A stretch of DNA of 64,000 bases, from the NCBI RefSeq assembly GCF_016811915.1, contig NZ_CP069127.1, forward strand, positions 5,520,001 to 5,584,000, given 5' to 3'. This document shows, in pieces, positions 40,050 to 49,419 of this stretch; positions within the stretch are counted from its first letter, which is position 1, and each line of letters starts with the position of its first letter. The notes beneath the pieces were generated by a model that saw only the letters and a list, made by a program, of their open reading frames with translations, searched no databases and was not told the origin of the DNA. The position numbers were made by a program, and so were the translations under genes. Source of the DNA: Brevibacillus choshinensis (lineage in GTDB: Bacteria; Bacillota; Bacilli; Brevibacillales; Brevibacillaceae).

Positions 40050-42563
40050 TTAACGACGTTTCCGCTTGGCGCTGCTCGCCACGTTCTTGCGGCTCTTTTT
40101 CTTGGAGCGGACGAGGTCCTCCCAGAAGCCCTTTTGGCCCTTCGTGGATGACTCGCCATTTTCTCCCGTACCGATTGTCACGACTTCCTCACTTGTATTA
40201 GAGGCAGAGGCAGAACGCTGACCTGGACGGCGCGGAGGCTTGTTACCCTCGTTTTTCCGACGCTCCTTGTACTTTTGACGGATGGCTGCAGGATGGGTTT
40301 TATCCTTATCCTTTTGACGGTCCGGTCGATCTGAACGAGAACCAGCTTGCTTGCCACGAGCACCGCCTCTGCGCTCGCTTCCGCGTCCGTCGATGACTTT
40401 CGGGGTGCGTTCCCGGCTACCGCGGAAGCCTCCTGCCTTGGTCATGCCGACAATTTCAAAATCGATGGTCCGCTCGTCTACATTGACATTCGCCACGCGC
40501 ACTTGCACCAAATCCCCGATGCGGAACTGTTTTCCGGTCCGTTCGCCGATCAGTGCGTACATCTTCTCATGGTAGTGGTAGTAGTCGTCCGTCAAGAAGC
40601 TGACGTGAACCAATCCCTCGATCGTGTTTGGCAGCTCCACGAAGATCCCGAACGAAGTGACGCCCGAAATGACGCCCTCGAACTCTTCACCTACTCGCTC
40701 CTTCATGAACTCTGCCTTTTTCAGGTCGTCTGTCTCACGCTCGGCATCCACAGCCAGGCGTTCACGCTGGGACGCATGCTCCGCGATCAGCGGCATATGC
40801 TCGGCCCAGTACGCCATCCGTTTTTCTGAAAGCTGCTCTCCTGATTCGATCCAATCGCGGATACGACGGTGAACGATCAGGTCGGGATAACGGCGGATCG
40901 GAGATGTAAAGTGCGTGTAAAACTCCGTGGAAAGTCCGTAGTGACCGAGGCTTTCCGCGTCGTAGCGCGCTTGCTTCATCGAACGCAGCATCACTGTGCT
41001 GATGATGATCTCTTCCGGTTTTCCTTTGACCTCTTCCAGCAGCTGCTGCAAAGCGCGCGGATGCACGGAATTTCCTTTTCCGCGAATCGAATAGCCGAAA
41101 TTCGTGATGAACTCCATGAACGCCATCAGCTTTTCCGCATTCGGATCTTCGTGGACCCGATACATGAACGGCTGCTTCATCCAGTGGAAATGCTCAGCCA
41201 CGGTCTCGTTGGCTGCCAGCATGAACTCTTCGATGATCTGCTCGGCTATGGAGCGCGTACGGAACCCGATGTCTGTCGGAGTCCCCTCTTCGTTGACGTA
41301 AATCTTTGCTTCACGGAAGTCAAAGTCGATAGCACCGCGCTTCATCCGCTGCTCGCGTCGTTTGACCGCCAGCTTCTCCATCTCCTGGAACATCGGGACG
41401 AGCTCGCTGTACTTCTCGATCAAGGCTTCATCTTTATCTTCCAAAATGCTGCGCACGTCGGCGTACGTCATTCTCTCATTGGTGCGGATTACACTGAGGA
41501 AAATATCGTACTTCACGACTTTTGCCTCTTTGTCCATTTCCATATCGCAGGAGATCGTCAGCCGATCCACTTTTGGATTCAGGCTGCAGATTCCATTGGA
41601 CAAACGATGCGGGATCATCGGGATCACGCGGTCGACCAAGTAGACGCTCGTGCCGCGTCGATACGCTTCATTATCCAATGCCGATTTTTCTTTGACGTAG
41701 TAGCTTACATCCGCGATGTGGACGCCCAGTCGCACGTTGCCATTCGGGAGAACCTCCAGAGAAACGGCATCGTCCAGGTCTTTGGCATCCGCACCATCGA
41801 TGGTGACCATCATTCGGTCCCGCAAATCACGGCGTCCCTTGATTTCCTCTTCGGAGATTTCTCCAGGCGCCGCTTCGGCCTCTGCCAGTACGTCTTCCGG
41901 GAAAGCCTCCGGCAAGTTGAACTTGCGGATGATCGACAGGATATCGACCCCCGGATCGTTCTTGTGCCCCAGGATTTCCACGACTTCTCCCTCGGGATTG
42001 ACGCGCCCTTCCGGATAGCGGACGATGTTGACGACGACTTTATGGCCGTCTACCGCTCCGTTATAAGCATTCTTGGGAATGAACACGTCTTTGCCGATCC
42101 GCTTTTCATCCGGAATGACAAATGCATAGTGCTGCTCGTCCTTGAACGTACCTACGACCTGCTTGATGCCTCGCTCCACGACGCGAATGATGCGGCCCTC
42201 CAGGCGATTGCCGCCCGGCTCCTTTTCTACACGCACGAATACCGTATCGCCGTGCAAAGCGCCGCTCATGTCATTTGCGTGCACGTAGACATCTTCCATC
42301 TCCGGCGTTTCCGGAATGACAAATCCAAAGCCTTTCGGATGGCTTTGCAAGCGCCCTCGCACCAAATTCATTTTCTCAGGTACACCATAGCGATTGGCTC
42401 TTGTCCGTATGACTTCGCCGTTTGCTTCCAGCGTATTCAGTGTTTTCACCAATTCTTTAAATGTGCCGGCGTCCTGGATCCCGAACGCCTCTTCCAGTTC
42501 CTTTACGGTCATCGGGTGGTATGCTTGCTCCCGCATGAACGCCAGGATATCTTGATCCTTCAT
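40050..42563 (-). CDS. rnr: Ribonuclease R
   Basis: 837 residues. Winged-helix N-terminus, then cold-shock domains (~80-210, HPKGFGFVIPE and YAFVIPD), an RNB catalytic domain (~245-575) with the Mg-binding aspartates in TIDGADAKDLDDAVSLE, an S1 domain (~635-715, EFEGVISGVTSFGIFVELPN), and a long basic tail rich in Lys/Arg (720-837). It is a 3'-5' exonuclease that degrades structured RNA and works with trans-translation. The tail is longer than in many homologues. Followed by smpB and ssrA. Confidence 0.97.
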   Translation of the reverse strand: MKDQDILAFMREQAYHPMTVKELEEAFGIQDAGTFKELVKTLNTLEANGEVIRTRANRYGVPEKMNLVRGRLQSHPKGFGFVIPETPEMEDVYVHANDMSGALHGDTVFVRVEKEPGGNRLEGRIIRVVERGIKQVVGTFKDEQHYAFVIPDEKRIGKDVFIPKNAYNGAVDGHKVVVNIVRYPEGRVNPEGEVVEILGHKNDPGVDILSIIRKFNLPEAFPEDVLAEAEAAPGEISEEEIKGRRDLRDRMMVTIDGADAKDLDDAVSLEVLPNGNVRLGVHIADVSYYVKEKSALDNEAYRRGTSVYLVDRVIPMIPHRLSNGICSLNPKVDRLTISCDMEMDKEAKVVKYDIFLSVIRTNERMTYADVRSILEDKDEALIEKYSELVPMFQEMEKLAVKRREQRMKRGAIDFDFREAKIYVNEEGTPTDIGFRTRSIAEQIIEEFMLAANETVAEHFHWMKQPFMYRVHEDPNAEKLMAFMEFITNFGYSIRGKGNSVHPRALQQLLEEVKGKPEEIIISTVMLRSMKQARYDAESLGHYGLSTEFYTHFTSPIRRYPDLIVHRRIRDWIESGEQLSEKRMAYWAEHMPLIAEHASQRERLAVDAERETDDLKKAEFMKERVGEEFEGVISGVTSFGIFVELPNTIEGLVHVSFLTDDYYHYHEKMYALIGERTGKQFRIGDLVQVRVANVNVDERTIDFEIVGMTKAGGFRGSRERTPKVIDGRGSERRGGARGKQAGSRSDRPDRQKDKDKTHPAAIRQKYKERRKNEGNKPPRRPGQRSASASNTSEEVVTIGTGENGESSTKGQKGFWEDLVRSKKKSRKNVASSAKRKRR

Positions 42564-42657
42564 TCACAAACCTCCTTTTCGCGTGGTTCATTACCGCGCT
42601 TCCTTTTCACTCTTTACTATGTAGTATTCACCGCTCGGACGCGTCGCAATCGGAATA

Positions 42658-42697
42658 GAGAAAAAGGCAGCAAGTCGCACTTGCTGCCTTTTGGCCA
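42658..42697 (-). terminator. Terminator of secG
   Basis: AAAAGGCAGCAAG / CTTGCTGCCTTTT perfect stem with a five-base loop, between secG and rnr. Confidence 0.92.
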
Positions 42698-42705
42698 TTC
42701 GTTTA

Positions 42706-42948
42706 TTACGCTCCTGTTTTCAAGAAATAACCGAGCAAAATCGCAAAGATCATGAAAGCTACCGCAAATACAACGGTCAGCTTACCCAAAAGTGCGTCAA
42801 TCCCACGAGCTTTTTGTTTACCCATGAGTTGCTCAGCACCGCCACCAATCGCACCCGAAAGGCCGGCACTTTTACCAGATTGTAACAAAACGACGATAAT
42901 TAAGCCAATACTTGCAATCACAAGTAAAATTTTCGCAGCCAATGCCAT
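42706..42948 (-). CDS. secG: Preprotein translocase subunit SecG
   Basis: 80 residues, two membrane helices (AKILLVIASIGLIIVVLLQSG and GKLTVVFAVAFMIFAILLGYF) with the conserved cytoplasmic loop GKSAGLSGAIGGGAEQLMGKQKARGID. Auxiliary subunit of the SecYEG channel. The ATG at 42948 lies eight bases after GAGGTG; the ATG at 42954 is too close to it. Immediately upstream of rnr as in other Firmicutes. Confidence 0.95.
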   Translation of the reverse strand: MALAAKILLVIASIGLIIVVLLQSGKSAGLSGAIGGGAEQLMGKQKARGIDALLGKLTVVFAVAFMIFAILLGYFLKTGA

Positions 42949-43239
42949 CTTCATTCACCTCAAAACGTATTTCCAAGGCGGAAAAAAACCAATACATCTA
43001 CTTTAGCATATTTAATAGCTATCAGCAAGCAGCCATCCCTGTCATATTCAGAGAAGTTCTACCAGAATTGTCCGGACGTATGCAGGGGAATAATATATAG
43101 AAGAAAAGAAGATTCTATGTGTATAAAATGGAAATTGTGTACTTTCTTTGTCGGTTCTTGAGTCTCCTTGCAACTGTCAAGATTTTGCCGTAAAATTGCA
43201 GTTGTACCTTTATAACTTGCCTTGGGAGGTCTTTGTCAG

Positions 43240-43638
43240 ATGGCTGGGTCCAACAAAAAAGACATGAATCAAAACGACGTAATTGATTCCGCGAAGGCCT
43301 TTTTTACTTCGTTTGGTATCTTGTTTCTAGTTTTTCTCATTGCACTTGTAGGATCAATCATTTTCCCACCAAAACATGGGGAAGAAGCTGCTGGCGGCGC
43401 TGGTGCACCTACTGCTAACATCGACGCAGCTGCTATTTTCAAACAAAATTGCTCTTCCTGTCACGGTCAAAACTTGGAAGGGATCGTCGGACCAAACTTG
43501 ACAAAAATTGGCGCGCAACTCAGCAAGGACGACATCGCCAAGATCATCAAAGAAGGTAAAGGCGGAATGCCTCCAGGAATGCTGAAAAAACAACCGGAAA
43601 TCCAAGCGGTTGCCCAATGGCTGTCTGAACACAAATAA
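43240..43638 (+). CDS. Membrane-anchored c-type cytochrome
   Basis: 132 residues. One N-terminal membrane helix (SFGILFLVFLIALVGSIIF), an Ala/Gly-rich linker, and a single cytochrome c domain with haem motif CSSCH at 71-75. The axial methionine is M110 or M114 in GGMPPGM. It resembles the small Bacillus c-550/c-551 electron carriers to terminal oxidases. Start at 43240; GGGAGG lies 11 bases before. Monocistronic with a terminator. About 280 bases upstream, to secG, hold no gene that I can support. Confidence 0.92.
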   Translation: MAGSNKKDMNQNDVIDSAKAFFTSFGILFLVFLIALVGSIIFPPKHGEEAAGGAGAPTANIDAAAIFKQNCSSCHGQNLEGIVGPNLTKIGAQLSKDDIAKIIKEGKGGMPPGMLKKQPEIQAVAQWLSEHK

Positions 43639-43659
43639 GTACATAGATGGCCCGAACGT

Positions 43660-43695
43660 ATGAACACCGGAGACTCGTCCTCTTCGGTGTTTTCG
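43660..43695 (+). terminator. Terminator of the cytochrome c gene
   Basis: AACACCG / CGGTGTT stem followed by TTTTC. Confidence 0.65.
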
Positions 43696-43722
43696 GCATT
43701 ATAAGGAGGAAAAGGACAACAT

Positions 43723-44484
43723 ATGACGATGCGGCTCGAACTTGAAAACGTGGGCAAAAAGCTCTCCCCCCTCCCAGAGCAGTGGCTATTTCGCGATTTT
43801 ACGGCGAGTATCACCGAACCTGAGATCATCGGCATCCTCGGCAAATCAGGCCAAGGCAAAAGCACCTTGCTCCGAATATTGGGACGACTGACAAAAGCGG
43901 ATTGCGGAGCCATTCGCCTTCAGAGCAAAGATATGAGTCTATGGGAGCCTGAAGCGTGGCGGATGACGATGAGCTACGTGGCACAGCAGCCGGTAATGCT
44001 CTCTGGGAGTGTAGAAGACAATCTGCGAATCACAAGCACCCTTCACCAACGCCCCTTTGATGAAAAGCTGGCCCGCGATTATATGGAGCAATTGGCGATG
44101 AGCCATATCGATTGGGGGAAAAACGCCGTGCAGCTCTCAGGGGGAGAAAAACAGCGCCTGGCCCTCATCCGAAGCTTGCTCCTGAGACCCTCTATCCTCT
44201 TGTTGGATGAAGTCACCTCTTCCTTGGATACGGTCAGTAAACAAGCTGCGGAACGACTGCTCGTCCAGCTTCACACACGCCTAGGCACGACACTGCTTTG
44301 GATCACCCACGATTTGGACGAAGCCAGAAGCGCATGCAATCGTATCTGGTTTATGGCAAACGGACACCTCGAAGAAGACTCCCCAAGCCAGGCTTTTTTC
44401 CGCTCGCCGCAAACGCTGGCTGCCCGGGATTTTCTGAACCGTCAGGCATCTCATGCACCCGTTTATCAGGAGGAGCAATCATGA
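43723..44484 (+). CDS. ABC transporter ATPase, FetA/YbbL-type
   Basis: 253 residues. Walker A GKSGQGKS, signature LSGGEKQR, Walker B ILLLDEVTSSLD, H-loop WITHD. Paired with a FetB/YbbM-type permease, so the likely role is metal (iron) export or oxidative-stress protection as proposed for Escherichia coli FetAB. Its stop overlaps the permease start by 4 bp (ATGA). AAGGAGGAAAAGG precedes the start. Confidence 0.88.
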   Translation: MTMRLELENVGKKLSPLPEQWLFRDFTASITEPEIIGILGKSGQGKSTLLRILGRLTKADCGAIRLQSKDMSLWEPEAWRMTMSYVAQQPVMLSGSVEDNLRITSTLHQRPFDEKLARDYMEQLAMSHIDWGKNAVQLSGGEKQRLALIRSLLLRPSILLLDEVTSSLDTVSKQAAERLLVQLHTRLGTTLLWITHDLDEARSACNRIWFMANGHLEEDSPSQAFFRSPQTLAARDFLNRQASHAPVYQEEQS

Positions 44485-45227
44485 CCTACTATTCCATGTG
44501 GTTTGCGTTTGCCTTTGTACTCATCGCCCTCTTGCTGTCACTTTGGCAAAAGCTCGGCTTGGAAAAGGAAATTGCCATTGGCACCATCCGCTCCACCATC
44601 CAGCTCTTGGTGATCGGATATGTGCTGCAGTTTATTTTCCACTCCGAAAACATCTGGTTCATCCTGCTCGTCATCATCATGATGGTGAGCGTCGCTTCGT
44701 GGAATGCCGCCAGCCGTGGAGAACGCCTGCCCGGCATTTTCTGGCGGATCGCATTCGCTCTCACGGTAACAGAAGTCATTACGATGGGGCTGCTCGTTTC
44801 ACTTCGATTGGTCTCGCCTACTCCTCAATACTTGATCCCACTGAGCGGCATGATCATTGGCAGCTCGATGATTGTCTGCGGGCTCTTTCTGAATCATATG
44901 AACCGCGAGACAGACAGCTCACGTGGAGAAATCGAAGCATTGCTCAGCCTGGGGGCAACTCCGCGCCAAGCCATTCAGAGCGTACTCAAGCGTGCAGTCA
45001 AAGCGAGCATGATTCCCACCTTTGATACCATGAAAACCATCGGACTCGTCCAGCTGCCCGGCATGATGACCGGCATGATTGTCGCAGGCGCCAGCCCGAT
45101 CGAAGCAGTACGCTACCAAATCCTCATCATGCTAAGCTTCTCCTCCTCCGCAGCCATCTCGGCGGTTCTGATCAGCCTCTTGAGCTATCGCCTTTGGTTC
45201 ACACACGAATCCTATCTGCGCTCTTAA
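44481..45227 (+). CDS. ABC transporter permease, FetB/YbbM-type
   Basis: 248 residues, about seven membrane helices. Family motifs: GLEKEIAIGTIRSTIQLLVIGYVL near the N-terminus, EIEALLSLGATPRQAIQS and LVQLPGMMTGMIVAGASPIEAVRYQI. Translationally coupled to the ATPase gene by ATGA overlap. Probable iron/metal exporter permease; E. coli FetB is the best known relative. A terminator follows. Confidence 0.88.
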   Translation: MTYYSMWFAFAFVLIALLLSLWQKLGLEKEIAIGTIRSTIQLLVIGYVLQFIFHSENIWFILLVIIMMVSVASWNAASRGERLPGIFWRIAFALTVTEVITMGLLVSLRLVSPTPQYLIPLSGMIIGSSMIVCGLFLNHMNRETDSSRGEIEALLSLGATPRQAIQSVLKRAVKASMIPTFDTMKTIGLVQLPGMMTGMIVAGASPIEAVRYQILIMLSFSSSAAISAVLISLLSYRLWFTHESYLRS

Positions 45228-45237
45228 TCCCTTTCCA

Positions 45238-45272
45238 TCCGGCTGCCGGGCATCTCGGCAGTTTTTTTTTCG
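45238..45272 (+). terminator. Terminator of the FetAB-like operon
   Basis: GGCTGCCG, short loop, CGGCAG then nine T. Confidence 0.88.
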
Positions 45273-45277
45273 TCCAC

Positions 45278-45303
45278 TGTAATGAAATCTAGCTCGAATC
45301 GTC
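45278..45303 (+). promoter_or_regulatory. Candidate ECF autoregulatory promoter
   Basis: TGTAAT, 16 bases, CGTC, about 36 bp upstream of the sigma factor start. It resembles the TGWAAC-N16-CGTC type used by Bacillus ECF sigma factors; the last base of the -35 deviates. Confidence 0.45.
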
Positions 45304-45338
45304 AAATTAGAAGGAGAAAGGGCAAAGGTGGTTCAGCT

Positions 45339-45863
45339 ATGGACAAAAACGACTTGATCGAGCAATGGTTTCTGCGCTATGGCGATGATATTTACAAGTT
45401 TCTGGTCTATTACACAGGCAGCCGAGACGTAGATGATCTGGTTCAGGACGTTTTTCTCAAAGCGCTCGGCGCTGCCGGAACATTCGAAGGAAGATCCCAG
45501 CCCAAGACATGGCTCCTGACAATTGCCCGTCATACAGCCATCGATCACGCACGAAAAAAACGCTTGCGCAGCTGGCTGCCAGACATGTGGCTGACGAATC
45601 TGATATCCGCTGAAAAGACGCCGGAGGAGCTGATCGACTTGCAAGAAGAGCAGCAAGCCCTCTATCGCGCGATCCAGCAAGTTAGACCCGCTTATCGCGA
45701 GGTGCTCATCCTCAGAGGCATCAAAGGTCTGTCTGCTAAGGAAACGGCCCAAATCCTGAATTGGTCGGAAAACAAGGTCAATGTCACCTTGCACCGGGCC
45801 ATGAAAGCAGTCAAAGACAAATTGGAGCTGGAGGGAAAGGAGCTGATCGGAAATGCCATTTAA
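45339..45863 (+). CDS. ECF-type RNA polymerase sigma factor
   Basis: 174 residues. Region 2 has YKFLVYYTGSRDVDDLVQDVFLKAL and TWLLTIARHTAIDHARKKR; region 4 has YREVLILRGIKGLSAKETAQILNWSENKVNVTLHRAMKAVK. SigM/SigW-like group by eye. Start at 45339 with AAGGTGG ahead. It overlaps the next gene by 11 bp, which has a short soluble N-terminus and one membrane helix as expected of an anti-sigma factor. Confidence 0.93.
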   Translation: MDKNDLIEQWFLRYGDDIYKFLVYYTGSRDVDDLVQDVFLKALGAAGTFEGRSQPKTWLLTIARHTAIDHARKKRLRSWLPDMWLTNLISAEKTPEELIDLQEEQQALYRAIQQVRPAYREVLILRGIKGLSAKETAQILNWSENKVNVTLHRAMKAVKDKLELEGKELIGNAI

Positions 45864-47097
45864 GTCAGATGAGCAATTGATGGAAGAACTGGGCAAAATG
45901 CCTGATATTGCAATGCCGGCAGAAACCAAGCGCAACATTCTTACGACGATACGATCCAAGGAGGCACAAAACATGCAGCATTCACTCAAAGCACGCCGCT
46001 TCAGCCATGTAGGAAAAGGACTCGCGATCTGCTCCATCCTGGTCGCTACTTGCTGGATGGGAGCCACGCTCATTGAAACGAATCAGCCAACTGCTTTGCC
46101 AGGGGTTTCACACGGTTCTTCCCCTGCACCCTCTACACCACAGCCTGCTCCACAGCCAAGCAATGGCGTGACTCCTACTGCGCCTATGGCACCAAAGGAA
46201 CAGGCGCTGCTTGACTCCATTCGCAAGCAAGCTGAAAAAGGTGCAGTCATCAATGCTCCTTATACCGTAGAGACGACCGTTTTTGACGATGTAGAAAAGG
46301 CATGGGGTGCTCCCGACCGAACAGACTATGTCAACGGTCTCTCCTACGCAACGTATGAAAAGCGCGGTGTGGTCATCGGCTACAACAAAGGCATGCAGAT
46401 CGCGAATATCCGTTCCCTCGATCCAAAGATTCAGCAGCTCACTCTGTCCGAGATCGAACAAAAATGGGGAAAACCGGATCGGATCGGCGAATTTGGCGGC
46501 CAAAAAATCTACACCTACGACGTGACAGACAAATACCAAGTCAAATTTGTCTTTGAGCCTTCTGCATCTGATCCGAACAAGCTCACTCTCGTACGGTACA
46601 GCGTCTACTATCCCCAAGGGAACCGAAATCTGATGGCAGACATGAACACCACGGAGCTTCTTACCACCATTCGTGATCTTGCCAAGAACGGCCAAACCTT
46701 GGGCAGTGAGTTCCGTGTGGAGAAAGACGTTGATACGGTAGAAAAACAATGGGGAAAACCGGACATTGTTTCTTATGTCAATGGGATTACCTACAATACG
46801 TATCGTGATCGCGGTCTGGTCTTTGGCTTCAATAAAGGCATGCAAATCGTGGATATCCGCTCCTACAACTACCAGCTGCAATACGTTTCGCTGGCGGACG
46901 TCGTGAAGACACTGGGCAAACCGCAAAGCACAGCCAATGTGGGCGGCCAAACCATTTACACTTACAAGGTCAACGACAAGTATGAGCTGAAAATCGTCTT
47001 CTCCGGTATCGCAGACGGAAGCAATGACAGCAAATTGTTTATCGATCACGTCAACGTCTTTTACCCGAGAGGCACAATCAACAATATGGCAGGGTAA
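45853..47097 (+). CDS. Probable anti-sigma protein with two DUF4309 domains
   Basis: 414 residues. Residues 1-50 are cytoplasmic (PFKSDEQLMEELGKMPDI), one membrane helix follows (~54-74), then a Pro/Ser/Ala linker (~80-110) and two homologous external domains (~118-255 and ~262-405). Both repeats contain VEKxWGxPDxxxYVNGxxYxTY and GYNKGMQI/GFNKGMQI. The domain matches DUF4309 (YjgB-like). No zinc-binding HxxxCxxC is present at the N-terminus, so it is not a ZAS anti-sigma. Overlap with the sigma gene suggests it is the cognate regulator, sensing an envelope signal. Confidence 0.8.
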   Translation: MPFKSDEQLMEELGKMPDIAMPAETKRNILTTIRSKEAQNMQHSLKARRFSHVGKGLAICSILVATCWMGATLIETNQPTALPGVSHGSSPAPSTPQPAPQPSNGVTPTAPMAPKEQALLDSIRKQAEKGAVINAPYTVETTVFDDVEKAWGAPDRTDYVNGLSYATYEKRGVVIGYNKGMQIANIRSLDPKIQQLTLSEIEQKWGKPDRIGEFGGQKIYTYDVTDKYQVKFVFEPSASDPNKLTLVRYSVYYPQGNRNLMADMNTTELLTTIRDLAKNGQTLGSEFRVEKDVDTVEKQWGKPDIVSYVNGITYNTYRDRGLVFGFNKGMQIVDIRSYNYQLQYVSLADVVKTLGKPQSTANVGGQTIYTYKVNDKYELKIVFSGIADGSNDSKLFIDHVNVFYPRGTINNMAG

Positions 47098-47129
47098 CAT
47101 CCACCTGAATCGTGTTTCGGACAAATAAA

Positions 47130-47171
47130 AAAAGACGACTGGAGCCCATGCGATCCAGTCGTCTTTTCTTT
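47130..47171. terminator. Bidirectional terminator between convergent genes
   Basis: AAAAGACGACTGGA / TCCAGTCGTCTTTT, 14-base stem, A-run before and T-run after. Confidence 0.92.
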
Positions 47172-47178
47172 GGTGATC

Positions 47179-48195
47179 TTATTTACCGATGATGTAGCCT
47201 TCCAGCTCATCCAGTACTTTGTTTGCTGCGATTACGCCACCGGATGTGTTCCAGATGGTGTCATCCACTTTGAACGCTTTGCCTGCCTTCACTACATTCA
47301 GGTTTTTCCAGAGGGAGTCGTTGGTCCATTCTTGTTCCAGCTTGGACGCTTCGCCTTTGCCTGTTTCGTAAGTGAAGTAGAACATGATGTCGCCATCCAT
47401 TTCAGGAATGCGTTCTTTGGTTACTTCTGCTGCGAACTCTTCTTTATCTTGCGCTGCCGGACGAGCAAGTCCGAGGTCTTTGAAGATCGCACCTGTAAAG
47501 GTATCTTTGTAGTAAATACGAACTTTACCTGGCATGAAACGAACAACGGATACTTGCGTTTTCAGCTTGTCGCCTGCTTTTGCTTTGAAGTCTTCTACAC
47601 GTTTGTTCCAATCAGCAATGATTTTCTCGCCTTCCGCTTTCTTGTTCACCGCTTCTGCGTACAGGGAGAAATTTGCTTTCCAGTCGCCGCGAGGTTCTTC
47701 TACAAATACGGTAGGAGCAATCGCAGAAAGCTGTTGATAGATTTTTTCATGACGGAATTTCATACCCAAGATCAGGTCTGGTTTCAATGCAGCGATCGCT
47801 TCCAGATTCGGTTGACCTTCAGTACCAACCAGTTTTACGCCTTCCATGTCTTTGCTGATGAAGTCAAAGAATTTTGTAGGGTCAACGGTAGAGCCAACAG
47901 CCCCTACTGGTTTCACGCCCAAAGCGACCAGTGTTTCTTCCCCTTGGTTTGTGAGCATGACAACACGTTGAGGTGTGCCTTTAATGGTAGTTTCGCCCAT
48001 TGCGTGTTTCACTGTGTAGGATTGATCCGAAGAGTTGGATGTGCCTGCAGCTTGTTCGGCTGGTTTTTGTTCAGCAGGCTTTTGCTCGCTGGCTTGCTGT
48101 CCGCCGCCACCGCAACCGGTGACTACGAGTAACAGGGCCATCAGGACAGCAAAAAATGCCTTACCGCCCGTGGTCCGATATGTACGAGAAAACAT
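47179..48195 (-). CDS. Iron-siderophore ABC transporter binding lipoprotein
   Basis: 338 residues. The signal peptide ends with lipobox VVTGC, then a Gln/Lys/Pro-rich linker with an EQKPA repeat and a type III periplasmic-binding fold: TPQRVVMLTNQGEETLVALGVKPVGAV, NLEAIAALKPDLILGMKF, VSVVRFMPGKVRIYYKDTF. It captures ferric siderophores (YfiY/FhuD-like) at the cell surface. Divergent from the permease-permease-ATPase genes, with two Fur-like boxes between, so the four genes make one iron-repressed uptake system. Confidence 0.9.
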   Translation of the reverse strand: MFSRTYRTTGGKAFFAVLMALLLVVTGCGGGGQQASEQKPAEQKPAEQAAGTSNSSDQSYTVKHAMGETTIKGTPQRVVMLTNQGEETLVALGVKPVGAVGSTVDPTKFFDFISKDMEGVKLVGTEGQPNLEAIAALKPDLILGMKFRHEKIYQQLSAIAPTVFVEEPRGDWKANFSLYAEAVNKKAEGEKIIADWNKRVEDFKAKAGDKLKTQVSVVRFMPGKVRIYYKDTFTGAIFKDLGLARPAAQDKEEFAAEVTKERIPEMDGDIMFYFTYETGKGEASKLEQEWTNDSLWKNLNVVKAGKAFKVDDTIWNTSGGVIAANKVLDELEGYIIGK

Positions 48196-48236
48196 GATGA
48201 AAAGACCCCTTTCAAAAAATCATATCGTAATGAGAG

Positions 48237-48315
48237 TGAGAATTACAATCAATATCAATGATTATCCTACATTCATGCGGATGAGAAGTCAACAACAAAT
48301 TGATAATGACTATCA
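48237..48315. promoter_or_regulatory. Fur boxes in the divergent iron-uptake promoter region
   Basis: TGATAATGACTATCA at 48301-48315 matches the 7-1-7 Fur box (TGATAAT-N-ATTATCA) at 14 of 15 positions. TGAGAATTACAATCA at 48237-48251 is a weaker match nearer the lipoprotein gene. Confidence 0.8.
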
Positions 48316-48408
48316 ACGTCATTGACACTTCCCCCTCCTCCATCTAAACTTAACTGTGTAGCAATCATTACTCTAATGAAAACACAGAAAAATAAGGATG
48401 TAGGCCAA

Positions 48409-49419
48409 ATGAATTCATTATTGTCTAGCAACTTCCTTAGGGTTATCGGGGTAGTTGCAGCTTTTGCGCTTCTCGTTTACCTCAGCTATGCGAGTTTGAT
48501 CTTTGGCGTTATTGATACGAGCTGGCAAACAGCTATTGACGCTTATACCCATTTCAATGGGACCAACGAGCACATCGTTATCAAGGAAGTCCGCGTGCCT
48601 CGTGTGCTCAACGCCCTCTCGGTGGGCTTTTGTCTAGGCATGGCAGGTACACTGCTGCAGTCCTTGACGAGAAACCCCGTTGCCGACGTAGAGCTGTTTG
48701 GTCTAAACGCTGGTGCTTCCCTCTTTGTCGTGTTTGCAGTCACCTTCATTGGGATCAGTTCGCTGACTGAGTTTACGTGGATTTCATTTCTCGGTGCTGC
48801 CGTAGCGGGATGCATCGTCTACATGCTAGGCTCATTGGGCAGAGATGGACTGACGCCCGTCAAGCTCGTTCTCGCAGGTGCAGCTATCACCGCTCTGGCT
48901 TCGTCCATCCGACACGGCATGATGGTATTGAATGAAAAAGCAACGGACGAAGTTCTTTTCTGGCTCTCCGGCTCAGTCGGTGGAAGAAAGCTGGAGTATC
49001 TGGACACGGTCTTTCCATACATGGTCATCGCCTGGATCGCAGCCTTTGCTTTGGCACGCCCGATCCAAACGCTCCTCATGGGAGATGATGTCGCCAAGGG
49101 ATTAGGCCAGCGAACCCTTTTGGTGAAAATCGCTACAGGAGCTGTCATCGTCTTACTCTCCGGATGCTCCGTTGCTGTTGCCGGCCCCATTGGCTTCGTT
49201 GGACTGGTGACCCCTCATCTGGCTCGTTATCTCGTCGGGATCGACACGCGTTGGATTTTGCTATACAGCGGTCTGCTCGGTTCCATATTACTTCTGATGG
49301 CAGACATCGCCGCTCGCTTTATCGCCATGCCTGCTGAAGTACCTATTGGTGTCATGACCGCCCTGATCGGCATCCCGTTCTTCATCTATGTCGCGCGAAA
49401 GGGGCTGGATAAAGGATGA
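48409..49419 (+). CDS. Iron-siderophore ABC transporter permease (first subunit)
   Basis: 336 residues, FecCD family, about ten helices. Motifs: IVIKEVRVPRVLNALSVGFCLGMAGTLLQSLTRNPVADVELFGLNAGAS and GPIGFVGLVTPHLARYLVGIDTRW. Start at 48409 (AAGGATG upstream) rather than earlier in-frame ATGs. Its stop overlaps the start of the second permease by 4 bp (ATGA). Confidence 0.93.
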   Translation: MNSLLSSNFLRVIGVVAAFALLVYLSYASLIFGVIDTSWQTAIDAYTHFNGTNEHIVIKEVRVPRVLNALSVGFCLGMAGTLLQSLTRNPVADVELFGLNAGASLFVVFAVTFIGISSLTEFTWISFLGAAVAGCIVYMLGSLGRDGLTPVKLVLAGAAITALASSIRHGMMVLNEKATDEVLFWLSGSVGGRKLEYLDTVFPYMVIAWIAAFALARPIQTLLMGDDVAKGLGQRTLLVKIATGAVIVLLSGCSVAVAGPIGFVGLVTPHLARYLVGIDTRWILLYSGLLGSILLLMADIAARFIAMPAEVPIGVMTALIGIPFFIYVARKGLDKG

